Notes under the pieces: generated by a model
The model's input: the letters and a program-made list of their open reading frames with translations, nothing else
Told to the model about the DNA's origin: nothing
The model's database searches: none
Source of the DNA: Nematostella vectensis
Taxonomy: Eukaryota > Cnidaria > Anthozoa > Actiniaria > Edwardsiidae
Assembly (NCBI RefSeq): GCF_932526225.1
Contig: NC_064042.1
Coordinates: forward strand, 2,897,001-2,961,000
Direction of reading: 5' to 3'
DNA length: 64,000 nt
Shown: piece after piece, positions 22,652 through 34,700 of the stretch
Position numbering within the stretch: position 1 is the stretch's first letter
How the letters are laid out: every line of letters begins with the position of its first letter
Program-made: the position numbers and the translations under genes

Positions 22652-24082
22652 TTATGACTTTTGTCCCTTTTCATTCTTCTTTTGTGTCTTCTGCGCGTCG
22701 CGTTCCTTGATCCTCTTATTTAAAATTCTGGTGAACTCAGAGAACTGTAACTCCTTGTCGTCGTTTTCATCCAGAAACCTGAATAACTCTCTCAGCTCCC
22801 TTTCTCCCATTTGGATATCCATACTTTTCATACCCTTGGCAAAATCACCCTCCCTTAAACTGTCTGTCCGGGTGAGCCTACGGTATAAGTCCACCATTCG
22901 CAGTCCTTTTGTCCGGACAAAATGAATAAACTTGTCCAAAGGAGTGGCTTCATGTTCGTCCATTGCGCGGACGCGTCCGCCTTCAATCATAATGTCCCAA
23001 GTGCAGGAAAAGTTTGGCTTGCGCTTTAGAAGACTACCAAGCGCGCTTTCGCAATCTCTATCAAACGCAATGTTCTCAAATCGCATTTCCTCTAGGGCAC
23101 TATCTGTGTTCTTGAGGGCAGCTTTTAACAGTATTAACGCGCCTGCACTAAGGAAAGGATTTCTTCCCACTTTGAGTATCTTCAGTGTTTTATTCACTTT
23201 GAGTCCTTTCCCAATGTGCCCCGCGCCGTCTAAACCAATGGAGGCGTTTGTTATGTCGAGATGAATCAAGGTTTCGTTCTCTTCCAATACCTTTCTCAGC
23301 ACCTGAGCACCAATATCTCCAAAGCCGTTCCACGCTAGCTTTAAAACTTTTAAGCTCCAACTCTCCTTTACTCCCTTGGCCAAAGCAATGGCTCCTTTGC
23401 CGAGGATTCGGTTCCAACTGACGTCGAGTTCTTCAAGAACATTGTTCGCGGAAAGAGTAGCTCCTAGCATTCCGCCGGCTTGCTCGCCTAGATTATTACC
23501 ACCCAGGTTTAGAACCTTTAGGTGGAAATTCTCTTTCAAAGTTCCACAAAGAAGCGATACATCTTTATCTATGAGTTTATTGTTCATGAGATTGAGCTCT
23601 TCGAGAGTGACGTTCTGCAACAGCATTCTTGCAATGGCTCGCACCCCCTTTCCGCCAATCTTATTCGCGGACAAATCCAAGCAAGTCAAAAAGCAGTTTC
23701 CTTTGAGCATTTTCGCAAGGCATATAGCTCCAGGTGATGTGATCCCGTTGTCATGGAGATTCAGTGTTGCTACAGTGATGTCACTCGACATCGTCATAGC
23801 AATAGCTTGAGCTCCGTTGTCGAGGACACCGTAGTGTTTCAAGTTTACAGAATCTGTGTTGATTTGCATGAGAAATTTTCTGACCGGGGGAACATGGAAT
23901 TGTTCGCACGCTTCTAGGTATATTGCCTTCACTGGAGGTCTAGCTGGGGATATTTTTTCATACTCTTCTAAATCAGTATCCCATTCTGCTTCATCGCTCG
24001 ACGAATCATCAGGGAATTCTATCTCAAAATCAGAGTCCCTTCGCGCTAAATCTAAACAGTTGTCTACTGGAACGATCTCCAT
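22652..24082 (-). CDS. leucine-rich repeat protein, LRRC74-like, with C-terminal EF-hand-like region
   Basis: Single uninterrupted frame of 476 codons. An acidic N terminus (DDSSSDEAEWDTDLEEYE, about residues 25-42) leads into YLEACEQFHVPPVRKF. RNase-inhibitor-type leucine-rich repeats follow from about residue 75 to 330, with units such as TCLDLSANKIGGKG and KVLNLGGNNLGE. The C-terminal part has an EF-hand-like loop, DENDDKELQFSE (about 433-444), with Lys where Gly is usual, then a basic tail. The order matches the LRRC74 family, for which I know no firm biochemical role. It is intronless while every neighbour is intron-rich, which suggests a retrocopy or intron loss. It converges on DOHH. 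A minus-strand AATAAA lies at 22492-22497. A possible 3' splice site (ttgcag) sits about 45 bases before the start, so a 5' UTR intron is possible. Confidence 0.85.
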   Translation of the reverse strand: MEIVPVDNCLDLARRDSDFEIEFPDDSSSDEAEWDTDLEEYEKISPARPPVKAIYLEACEQFHVPPVRKFLMQINTDSVNLKHYGVLDNGAQAIAMTMSSDITVATLNLHDNGITSPGAICLAKMLKGNCFLTCLDLSANKIGGKGVRAIARMLLQNVTLEELNLMNNKLIDKDVSLLCGTLKENFHLKVLNLGGNNLGEQAGGMLGATLSANNVLEELDVSWNRILGKGAIALAKGVKESWSLKVLKLAWNGFGDIGAQVLRKVLEENETLIHLDITNASIGLDGAGHIGKGLKVNKTLKILKVGRNPFLSAGALILLKAALKNTDSALEEMRFENIAFDRDCESALGSLLKRKPNFSCTWDIMIEGGRVRAMDEHEATPLDKFIHFVRTKGLRMVDLYRRLTRTDSLREGDFAKGMKSMDIQMGERELRELFRFLDENDDKELQFSEFTRILNKRIKERDAQKTQKKNEKGQKS

Positions 24083-25747
24083 GGTTACAGAGAGGAACCT
24101 TTCCCAAGTTTATTGCACACAACCTGCAACTTAAGGGGCGAAAATAAATCATTTTGTTAGTTCCTCTATTGCAAATGAACCCATGGACCCATTTGGAAAA
24201 TTCTATGCTAACTCTTTTTACATAAAAAAAAGAAAAAAAAAACAAACTTTTAAAGCTCTTTATTGATCTCTCAAATATTACAATTAAATTTTTGGCAAAC
24301 TAATCATAGCTAATCATAACATAACACATTCAAAAACAAACGCGAAACAAGAAAAATGTATGGAAGAAACAAAAAATAACATGAAAGTGTAACATGTTTT
24401 CCTTCATTCACAATGTATCCTTACATGAAAGCATTGCATTATTCTCTGCTATATATCTTACCTTGACGCGCAGCGTTTGACATGTTCTTGTCCACCTCTA
24501 GACAAAATCGCATGGAACCTGCCACGACTGTCGTACACTGTAGCAAATGTGTTGTCGCAGCTGTATGTGGCAACAATAGCTGTGTTTATCACTTTATTTC
24601 TTTACAAACCACGCCAAAAGGTGATAGGTGAGAAGTGTTAATTGAACCCGCATTCGACATCATTTCTTTATCGCTACGAACAACAGTCCATTAAAGATTG
24701 TTTTGTAGAGTCCTTCATAGGTGAGGTGACGTAAGCCTATGTATATGGTTTCTATTGCATTCAGTACAATTATTAATCTAAAAGAGCACTAAAAAGGGTA
24801 GATATTACAGATGCTTCGAGGCTTCTGTCTCTTCATAAGTGTTTAATGGCAATTGAAAATACTTAGGATGAACCTCAAACGCTTGTTATTTTTTAATCTA
24901 AATTGCTGTAGACATATTTTCCTTTCATCAAGACTTTTTGAGCGACAAGTAAAGTGCCATTTTTTAGAATCCCATTTAATTTTTATCCATGCAATCTTGT
25001 GAAATCATAATAAAAGGGACACGGTTAAGTGCCATCTCTCATAAGCATATTATTCAGGAAATTACTGTGGTTTACAATATCCTGCAAATTCTCGCCTACG
25101 ATTTCCCTAAAGCTAAATCGCCTTCTGGTTTTCGTCACACAAAATCCTTGAAGCGTTTTCTTTGGCTGGTATTTAAACGTATTTTTTTTTCAATCACGCC
25201 ACCTCTCCGCAGGGCACTAGCCAATCAAAAGGCGCTAAATGTAATTGCTTTTTTGAATGACGGAAGGCAGAAAACTCTTTGGCACAAATCTACGACAAGA
25301 GTTCACAAAGTATTGAAAATCGCAATTATAGAAGTCCGGAAAATAGTTCTTATTGCAAATATTTTTTCCAACCTTTTTTTACGCAAATGATTTTTTTCAG
25401 TAAAAAAAAAACACACACACACACACAACAACAAACAATAATAACAAAATTTGTTTAGCAGAATAGTGTTACATTTATTACAAAACACCCATTCTGTACT
25501 ATAAAATCATGCCTTACATCCGTCCGTTCATTCGACTGTCTCCCATTCCACATTGCTCAAAATACAAAATGAAATCTATTCAGGCGCATATGGGGATATG
25601 CGTTGCCAGCATTAAAAATCTCGATCGGATATTTCTTCCAATAAAATTAAATACACATTTTGTTGCCGTGATTGTCCGGGACTGTTGGTCCAGTATTTGA
25701 GTTAAATTTACATAGCTACAGTCAGCGATCCTGATTTATTCTGTAGT
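24083..25747. other. intergenic, no gene seen
   Basis: AT-rich sequence between the LRRC74-like start and the SUCLA2 stop. A 133-codon plus-strand frame at 24989-25390 has no recognisable domain. A minus-strand AATAAA at 25735-25740 lies just past the SUCLA2 stop. An (AC)n run is at about 25410-25428. Confidence 0.5.
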
Positions 25748-28700
25748 TTAAATAGGAAGCTCAAATTTGACTTTTAGATCAACTTGGCGAGCCAGTTCGA
25801 TAATATTCGACACTCGGACGACCTGTGGGAGGTAAAAAAGAAACAGATTTAGAATAATCCCCGCGCTTTTTCCCCCATTTTTCTTTTTGGTGAATGGTTG
25901 GTTTTGGACATTATAAATCAATGAACAATTAAAAATGGAAATTTTTTTTTTTTGGTTTAAAACGTTATCATTCAGGACAATTCAGCTAGTTCCATGTACT
26001 TAACAGGCTTGAAGCATGAGGTGTCAGTCTAACCAATACGTCTCCATGGTAACTTACCATCTCTGCAGCATCCTCCAAGTCATCACATGCAATGATACGA
26101 AGACCGCTGGCTGCAATGAGCGCTTTGGCATCCTCGACACGAGTCCCTAACATGAATGGACAGGCAGTTAGGCGACAAAACAGCACAACATACACAAGAC
26201 AACAGACAGGCAGTTAGACGAGAAGACAGCACAACATACACAAGACAACAGACAGGCAGTCAGACGAGAAGACAGCACAACATACACAAGACAACAGACA
26301 GGCAGTTAGACGAGAAGACAGCACAACATACTCAAGACAACAGACAGGCAGTCAGACGAGAAGACAGCACAACATACACAAGACAACAGACAGGCAGTCA
26401 GACGAGAAGACAGCACAACATACTCAAGACAACAGACAGGCAGTCAGACGAGAAGACAGCACAACATACACAAGACAACAGACAGGCAGTCAGACGAGAA
26501 GACAGCACAACATACAAAAGCAACAGACAGGCAGTTAAACGAGAAGACAGCACAACATACACAAGACAACAGACAGGCAGTCAGACGAGAAGACAGCACA
26601 ACATACAAAAGCAACAGACAGGCAGTTAGACGAGAAGACAGCATAACATACACAAGACAACAGACAGGCAGTCAGACGAGAAGACAGCACAACATACAAA
26701 AGCAACAGACAGGCAGTTAGACGAGAAGACAGCACAACATACAAAAGCAACAGACAGGCAGTTAGACGAGAAGACAGCATAACATACACAAGACAACAGA
26801 CAGGCAGTCAGACGAGAAGACAGCACAACATACAAAAGCAACAGACAGGCAGTTAGACGAGAAGACAGCACAACATACAAAAGCAACAGACAGGCAGTAA
26901 GACGAGAAGACAGCACAACATACAAAAGCAACAGACAGGCAGTAAGACGAGAAGACAGCACAACATACAAAAGCAACAGACAGGCAGTTAGACGAGAAGA
27001 CAGCACAACATACAAAAGCAACAGACAGGCAGTTAGACGAGAAGACAGCACAACATACACAAGACAATAGACAGGCAGTTAGACGAGAAGACAGCAAAAC
27101 ATACAAAAGCAACAGACAGGCAGTAAGACGAGAAGACAGCACAACATACACAAGACAACAGACAGGCAGTCAGACGAGAAGACAGCACAACATACACAAG
27201 ACAACAGACAGGCAGTCAGACGAGAAGACAGCATAACATACACAAGACAACAGACAGGCAGTCAGACGAGAAGACAGCACAACATACACAAGACAACAGA
27301 CAGGCAGTTAGACGAGAAGACAGCACAACATACAAAAGCAACAGACAGGCAGTAAGACGAGAAGACAGCACAACATACACAAGACAACAGACAGGCAGTA
27401 AGACGAGAAGACAGCACAACATACACAAGACAACAGACAGGCAGTAAGACGAGAAGACAGCACAACATACACAAGACAACAGACAGGCAGTCAGACGAGA
27501 AGACAGCACAACATACAAAAGCAACAGACAGGCAGTAAGACGAGAAGACAGCACAACATACACAAGACAATAGACAGGCAGTAAGACGAGAAGACAGCAC
27601 AACATACACAAGACAACAGACAGGCAGTAAGACGAGAAGACAGCACAACATACACAAGACAACAGACAGGCAGTCAGACGAGAAGACAGCACAACATACA
27701 CAAGACAATAGACAGGCAGTTAGACGAGAAGACAGCAAAACATACAAAAGCAACAGACAGGCAGTCAGACGAGAAGACAGCACAACATACAAAAGCAACA
27801 GACAGGCAGTTAGACGAGAAGACAGCACAACATACAAAAGCAACAGACAGGCAGTCAGACGAGAAGACAGCACAACATACAAAAGCAACAGACAGGCAGT
27901 CAGACGAGAAGACAGCACAACATACACAAGACAACAGACAGGCAGTCAGACGAGAAGACAGCACAACATACACAAGACAACAGACAGGCAGTCAGACGAG
28001 AAGACAGCACAACATACACAAGACAACAGACAGGCAGTCAGACGAGAAGACAGCACAACATACACAAGACAACAGACAGGCAGTTAGACGAGAAGACAGC
28101 ACAACATACACAAGACAACAGACAGGCAGTAAGACGAGAAGACAGCACAACATACACAAGACAACAGACAGGCAGTAAGACGAGAAGACAGCACAACATA
28201 CACAAGACAACAGACAGGCAGTAAGACGAGAAGACAGCACAACATACACAAGACAACAGACAGGCAGTCAGACGAGAAGACAGCACAACATACACAAGAC
28301 AACAGACAGGCAGTCAGACGAGAAGACAGCACAACATACACAAGACAACAGACAGGCAGTCAGACGAGAAGACAGCAAAACATACACAAGACAACAGACA
28401 GGCAGTCAGACGAGAAGACAGCAAAACATACACAAGACAACAGACAGGCAGTCAGACGAGAAGACAGCACAACATACACAAGACAACAGACAGGCAGTTA
28501 GACGAGAAGACAGCACAACATACACAAGACAACAGACAGGCAGTCAGACGAGAAGACAGCACAACATACACAAGACAATAGACAGGCAGTTAGACGAGAA
28601 GACAGCACAATATACACAAGACAACAGACAGGCAGTCAGACGAGAAGACAGCACAATATACACAAGACAATAGACAGGCAGTCAGACGAGAAGACAGCAC

Positions 28701-31700
28701 AACATACACAAGACAACAGACAAACAGAGGCTGACAGAGGCTGTTAAAATCTTTTTGAGGCTGGTACTATGTAGCAATCTATTACCTTGTAAGCGTACAA
28801 CAATAGGGATGGATAGATTAAGCTCCTTGGCTGCTGCGATGATTCCCTCAGCGATGATGTCACACCTCATGATGCCGCCAAAGATGTTGACCAAGATAGC
28901 GTGAACCTTGGGAATTAATCAAACAATGAGATAACAGCAAGGCATGCATTACAAATATTTATCCTATTCCTGTCGGTACTTTATATTCAGTGTGAATTTT
29001 GAAAGAAGCAAGATCTAGTGACCTATAACAGGAGCTTATGATACCATTTTGAACTTCTTAGAAGTCAGTGAATTACTACTTTGTACCCCACCCAGCATTT
29101 TTCTCTTAACAAGCCCTGCCCCACCTTGCTATCCTCTGTGATAATCTTGAATGCGGCCTCCACCTGCTCAATGCTCGCACCACCACCAATATCCAGGAAG
29201 TTTGCAGGCTCGCCGCCATGCAGTTGGATGATATCCATGGTGGCCATGGCAAGACCAGCACCATTGACTAAAAAAAAAAAAAACCCAAATATATGAATAT
29301 CAATTTCCCAGTTCCAACAAAGAAACTCATTTTTCATGATTCCCAATGCCGGAGAATTACTACAAGCTCAGGGTTCCAAACACTGGACAGTGAAAATATA
29401 GAACAGGTGTGCATCTTTTTTGATAAAAAAGCACTAATTTCTTCTTTCTTTATTATAGTGCATAGCATGTGCTACTGTAGCCACAAAATTTAAGTTTTCA
29501 GAAAATTAGCTAATGATTGACTCAAATTTCTGGGTACTTCTTCTTGGTACATTCATTTTGTCATGCAGATTAGCTGGCAAAGTTGATTTCTTTAATAGGT
29601 ATTGCATCTTGATAAGATGACTTAAAAGCAGTATGTTCAGATGCTTTGACTTTTAGAATTTTTGCTGACGACACTACATGTTTGCGTCTGCAAGTGATCT
29701 CAAAACCTTAGAAAATCTCATGAACAGAGAATTAGAAAAAGTCAAGGATTGGTGCGACATTAATAAACTATACATCAACTAATTTTATGATAATCAAATC
29801 AGTTAGAAAAAAAGATGACGAGGTAGATATAAAAATCGGTAGTCAACCTCTAGAGCCTAAGAAATATATTCAATATTTAGGAGTGCTACTAGATGAGACA
29901 GTTTCCTTCAAGCACCATATTTCCTACATATGTACATGAATCTCTAAAAACAATGGTATACTTGCGAAACTCAGACGCTTTTTATCTCTCTTGCAAATGA
30001 AACAATTTACTGGATGAACAATACTAGTTCACGACTTTTTCAGTCTAGAACTCTCCTAATTCCTTACTGATTTCTCATCTTCTCACAGTTCTATCAACAA
30101 TAAATATTGAACTGGAATCTGGCTCGAAAACAACTTGTTATTCCGGATTCCAGACTCAATGTACTATTCTTATTTTCCCTCTAATATTAACTCAACTTTC
30201 TAAAACTGGTAAAAAATGGTGGCTGGTGGCACGGTAGTGAGGGTAGGAATGTATGGTGCCTGGAAGTGTGGATAGGACTGTATGGTGCCTGGAAGTGTGG
30301 GTAGGACTGTATGGTGCCTGGAAGTGTGGGTAGGACTGTATGGTGCCTGGAAGTGTGGGTAGGACTGTATGGTGCCTGGAAGTGTGGGTAGGACTGTATG
30401 GTGCCTGGAAGTGTGGATAGAACTGTATGGTGCCTGGAAGTGTGGGTAGGACTGTATGGTGCCTGGAAGTGTGGGTAGGACTGTATGGTGCCTAAAAGTG
30501 TGGGTAGGACTGTATGGTGCCTAAAAGTGTGGGTAGGACTGTATGGTGCCTGGAAGTGTGGGTAGGACTGTATGGTGCCTGGAAGTGTGGGTAGGACTGT
30601 ATGGTGGCTGGAAGTGTGGGTAGGACTGCATGGTGCCTGGAAGTGTGGGTAGGACTGTATGGTGGCTGGAAGTGTGGGTAGGACTGCATGGTGGCTGGAA
30701 GTGTGGGTAGGACTGTATGGTGCCTAAAAGTGTGGGTAGGACTGTATGGTGCCTGGAAGTGTGGGTAGGACTGCATGGTGCCTGGAAGTGTGGGTAGGAC
30801 TGTATGGTGGCTGGAAGTGTGGGTAGGACTGCATGGTGGCTGGAAGTGTGGGTAGGACTGTATGGTGCCTGGAAGTGTGGGTAGGACTGTATGGTGCCTG
30901 GAAGTGTGGGTAGGACTGTATGGTGCCTGGAAGTGTGGGTAGGACTGTATGGTGCCTGGAAGTGTGGGTAGGACTGTATGGTGCCTGGAAGTGTGGGTAG
31001 GACTGTATGGTGCCTGGAAGTGTGGGTAGGACTGTATGGTGCCTGGAAGTGTGGGTAGGACTGTATGGTGCCTAAAAGTGTGGGTAGGACTGTATGGTGC
31101 CTAAAAGTGTGGGTAGGACTGTATGGTGCCTGGAAGTGTGGGTAGGACTGTATGGTGCCTGGAAGTGTGGGTAGGACTGTATGGTGCCTAAAAGTGTGGG
31201 CAGGACTGTATGGTGCCTGGAAGTGTGGGTAGGACTGTATGGTGCCTGGAAGTGTGGGTAGGACTGTATGGTGCCTGGAAGTGTGGGCAGGACTGTATGG
31301 TGCCTGGAAGTGTGGATAGGACTGTATGGTTCCTGGAAGTGTGGGCAGGACTGTATGGTTCCTGGAAGTGTGGGTAGGACTGTATGGTGCCTAAAAGTGT
31401 GGGTAGGACTGTATGGTGCCTAAAAGTGTGGGTAGGACTGTATGGTGGCTGGAAGTGTGGGTAGGACTGTATGGTGCCTAAAAGTGTGGGTAGGACTGTA
31501 TGGTGTGCTGCATGGTGGCTGGAAGAGTGGGTAGGACTGTATGGTGCCTGGAAGTGTGGGTAGGACTGTATGGTGCCTAAAAGTGTGGGTAGGACTGTAT
31601 GGTGCCTGGAAGTGTGGGTAGGACTGTATGGTGCCTAAAAGTGTGGGTAGGACTGTATGGTGGCTGGAAGTGTGGGCAGGACTGTATGGTGGCTGGAAGT

Positions 31701-34700
31701 GTGGGTAGGACTGTATGGTGCCTGGAAGTGTGGGTAGGACTGTATGGTGCCTGGAAGTGTGGGTAGGACTGTATGGTGCCTGGAAGTGTGGGTAGGACTG
31801 TATGGTGCCTAAAAGTGTGGGTAGGACTGTATGGTGCCTAAAAGTGTGGGTAGGACTGTATGGTGCCTGGAAGTGTGGGTAGGACTGTATGGTGCCTGGA
31901 AGTGTGGGTAGGACTGTATGGTGCCTAAAAGTGTGGGCAGGACTGTATGGTGCCTGGAAGTGTGGGTAGGACTGTATGGTGCCTGGAAGTGTGGGTAGGA
32001 CTGTATGGTGCCTGGAAGTGTGGGCAGGACTGTATGGTGCCTGGAAGTGTGGATAGGACTGTATGGTTCCTGGAAGTGTGGGCAGGACTGTATGGTTCCT
32101 GGAAGTGTGGGTAGGACTGTATGGTGCCTAAAAGTGTGGGTAGGACTGTATGGTGCCTAAAAGTGTGGGTAGGACTGTATGGTGGCTGGAAGTGTGGGTA
32201 GGACTGTATGGTGCCTAAAAGTGTGGGTAGGACTGTATGGTGTGCTGCATGGTGGCTGGAAGAGTGGGTAGGACTGTATGGTGCCTGGAAGTGTGGGTAG
32301 GACTGTATGGTGCCTAAAAGTGTGGGTAGGACTGTATGGTGCCTGGAAGTGTGGGTAGGACTGTATGGTGCCTAAAAGTGTGGGTAGGACTGTATGGTGG
32401 CTGGAAGTGTGGGCAGGACTGTATGGTGGCTGGAAGTGTGGGTAGGACTGTATGGTGCCTGGAAGTGTGGGTAGGACTGTATGGTGCCTAAAAGTGTGGG
32501 CAGGACTGTATGGTGCCTGGAAGTGTGGGTAGGACTGTATGGTGCCTAAAAGTGTGGGTAGGACTGTATGGTGCCTGGAAGTGTGGGTAGGACTGTATGG
32601 TGCCTGGAAGTGTGGGTAGGACTGTATGGTGCCTGGAAGTGTGGGTAGGACTGTATGGTGCCTGGAAGTGTGGGTAGGACTGTATGGTGCCTGGAAGTGT
32701 GGGTAGGACTGTATGGTGCCTAAAAGTGTGGGTAGGACTGTATGGTGCCTAAAAGTGTGGGCAGGACTGTATGGTTCCTGGAAGTGTGGGCAGGACTGTA
32801 TGGTTCCTGGAAGTGTGGGTAGGACTGTATGGTGCCTAAAAGTGTGGGTAGGACTGTATGGTGCCTAAAAGTGTGGGTAGGACTGTATGGTGGCTGGAAG
32901 TGTGGGTAGGACTGTATGGTGCCTAAAAGTGTGGGTAGGACTGTATGGTGTGCTGCATGGTGGCTGGAAGAGTGGGTAGGACTGTATGGTGCCTGGAAGT
33001 GTGGGTAGGACTGTATGGTGCCTAAAAGTGTGGGTAGGACTGTATGGTGCCTGGAAGTGTGGGTAGGACTGTATGGTGGCTGGAAGTGTGGGTAGGACTG
33101 TATGGTGGCTGGAAGTGTGGGTAGGACTGTATGGTGGCTGGAAGTGTGGGTAGGACTGTATGGTGGCTGGAAGTGTGGGTAGGACTGTATGGTGCCTGGA
33201 AGTGTGGGTAGGACTGTATGGTGCCTGGAAGTGTGGGTAGGACCATATGGTGCCTGGAAGTGTGGATAGGACTGTATGGTGTGCTGCATGGTGGCTGGAA
33301 GTGTGGGTAGGACTGTATGGTGCCTAAAAGTGTGGATAGGACTGTATGGTGTGCTGCATGGTGGCTGGAAGTGTGGATAGGACTGTATGGTGCCTAAAAG
33401 TGTGGGTAGGACTGTATGGTGGCTGGAAGTGTGGGTAGGACTGTATGGTGGCTGGAAGTGTGGGTAGGACTGTATGGTGCCTGGAAGTGTGGGTAGGACT
33501 GTATGGTGCCTGGAAGTGTGGGTAGGACTGTATGGTGCCTGGAAGTGTGAGTAGGAATGTATGTTTGTACATACCCAAACATCCAATACTCCCATCAAGC
33601 CCAATGTAGTTAAGGTTGTGTTTGGCTGCCTCTACTTCTCTTGGGTCATCTTGGGACCAGTCACGAAGGTCAAAGACCTCTTGCTGGCGATAGCTTGCAT
33701 TGTCATCAAATAACAGCTTGCAATCCATGCACACAACTGAGAACCAAGGCAGATGGTGAGCAAAGTGTGTAAGTTTTGTGGATTTGTTAACACTAAAATA
33801 CCACAATAATCGACACCAATGCTTCTACCACCATGACTACAGAAACCATCATGCCAATATTTCTAATCCAACTATCATCATCATTCTCATCAGTTATTAC
33901 TATTACCATCTCATCCACATCATCATTATCACCACAATCATTTTCAAAACCACCAGTATTTTAATCCTCACACATTATCATTATAATCACCACGTCATCA
34001 TTATTACTACCATCACCACGACATCATTGCTTTCACCATTATCAAATCATTTCCTCATCATCCCCTCTTACCTCTGCCTAGCAGGTCTTCGGACATGGGG
34101 TTAATCTCCAGCAAGACAGCATCTCTTGACATGAAGATGTCATACATTCTCATCATCCAGTCAGCTGCTTGGTCAACACATGATGGAGAGAACCCCATCC
34201 TCCTAGCAAATGTGCGGGCCTCGTCAATCTTTAAGCCTGGAGTTAAAACAAACCAGAGGTTTCTCAGACTTGGTGCCTTGGGTTAGTCAATCAAGCAATA
34301 TATTCATTGTCAAAAAGATACAGGGAGTTCTTTCCCAATCTCCTGAGTGAAAAATGCACTTGACTGAAGGTTATTGAGTTAAAAGGTCACATGCCAAAGA
34401 GAGATCTTAGTGTCATTTAAGATAGCTCAAACCTTGTCATTGTAGTATTATACCAACTAGATCCTTTGTTTTGTAATCTGGATCACATAAAATTTAGCTC
34501 CTTTCTGTTTATTATGATTGAAGTATGGTTGAATATGGTTCATACTTCAATCAGCTTTCTGTTTATTATGATTGAGTATGGTTGAAGAACCAAGACTACA
34601 TTATGTATATAGACAGAAGTAATGATAATGACAGAGAGATGATTTAAATGAGACATGGTCTAATATACCTGAAATGATGTCTACTGGTTGTTTGATAATG

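Noticed and set aside
24989-25390. 133-codon plus-strand frame between LRRC74-like and SUCLA2
   Set aside because: No recognisable motif, AT-driven composition, no splice or promoter support.
26155-28722. Regularly spaced repeats resembling a CRISPR array
   Set aside because: The units are contiguous tandem copies with no unique spacers, within an intron of an animal gene.
29065-29346. Separate small gene starting before [12 protein letters not shown]
   Set aside because: It is SUCLA2 exon 9 with intron sequence read on either side.
32720-33604. 294-codon minus frame with [17 protein letters not shown] repeats
   Set aside because: Shadow of the 29-bp minisatellite in SUCLA2 intron 8.
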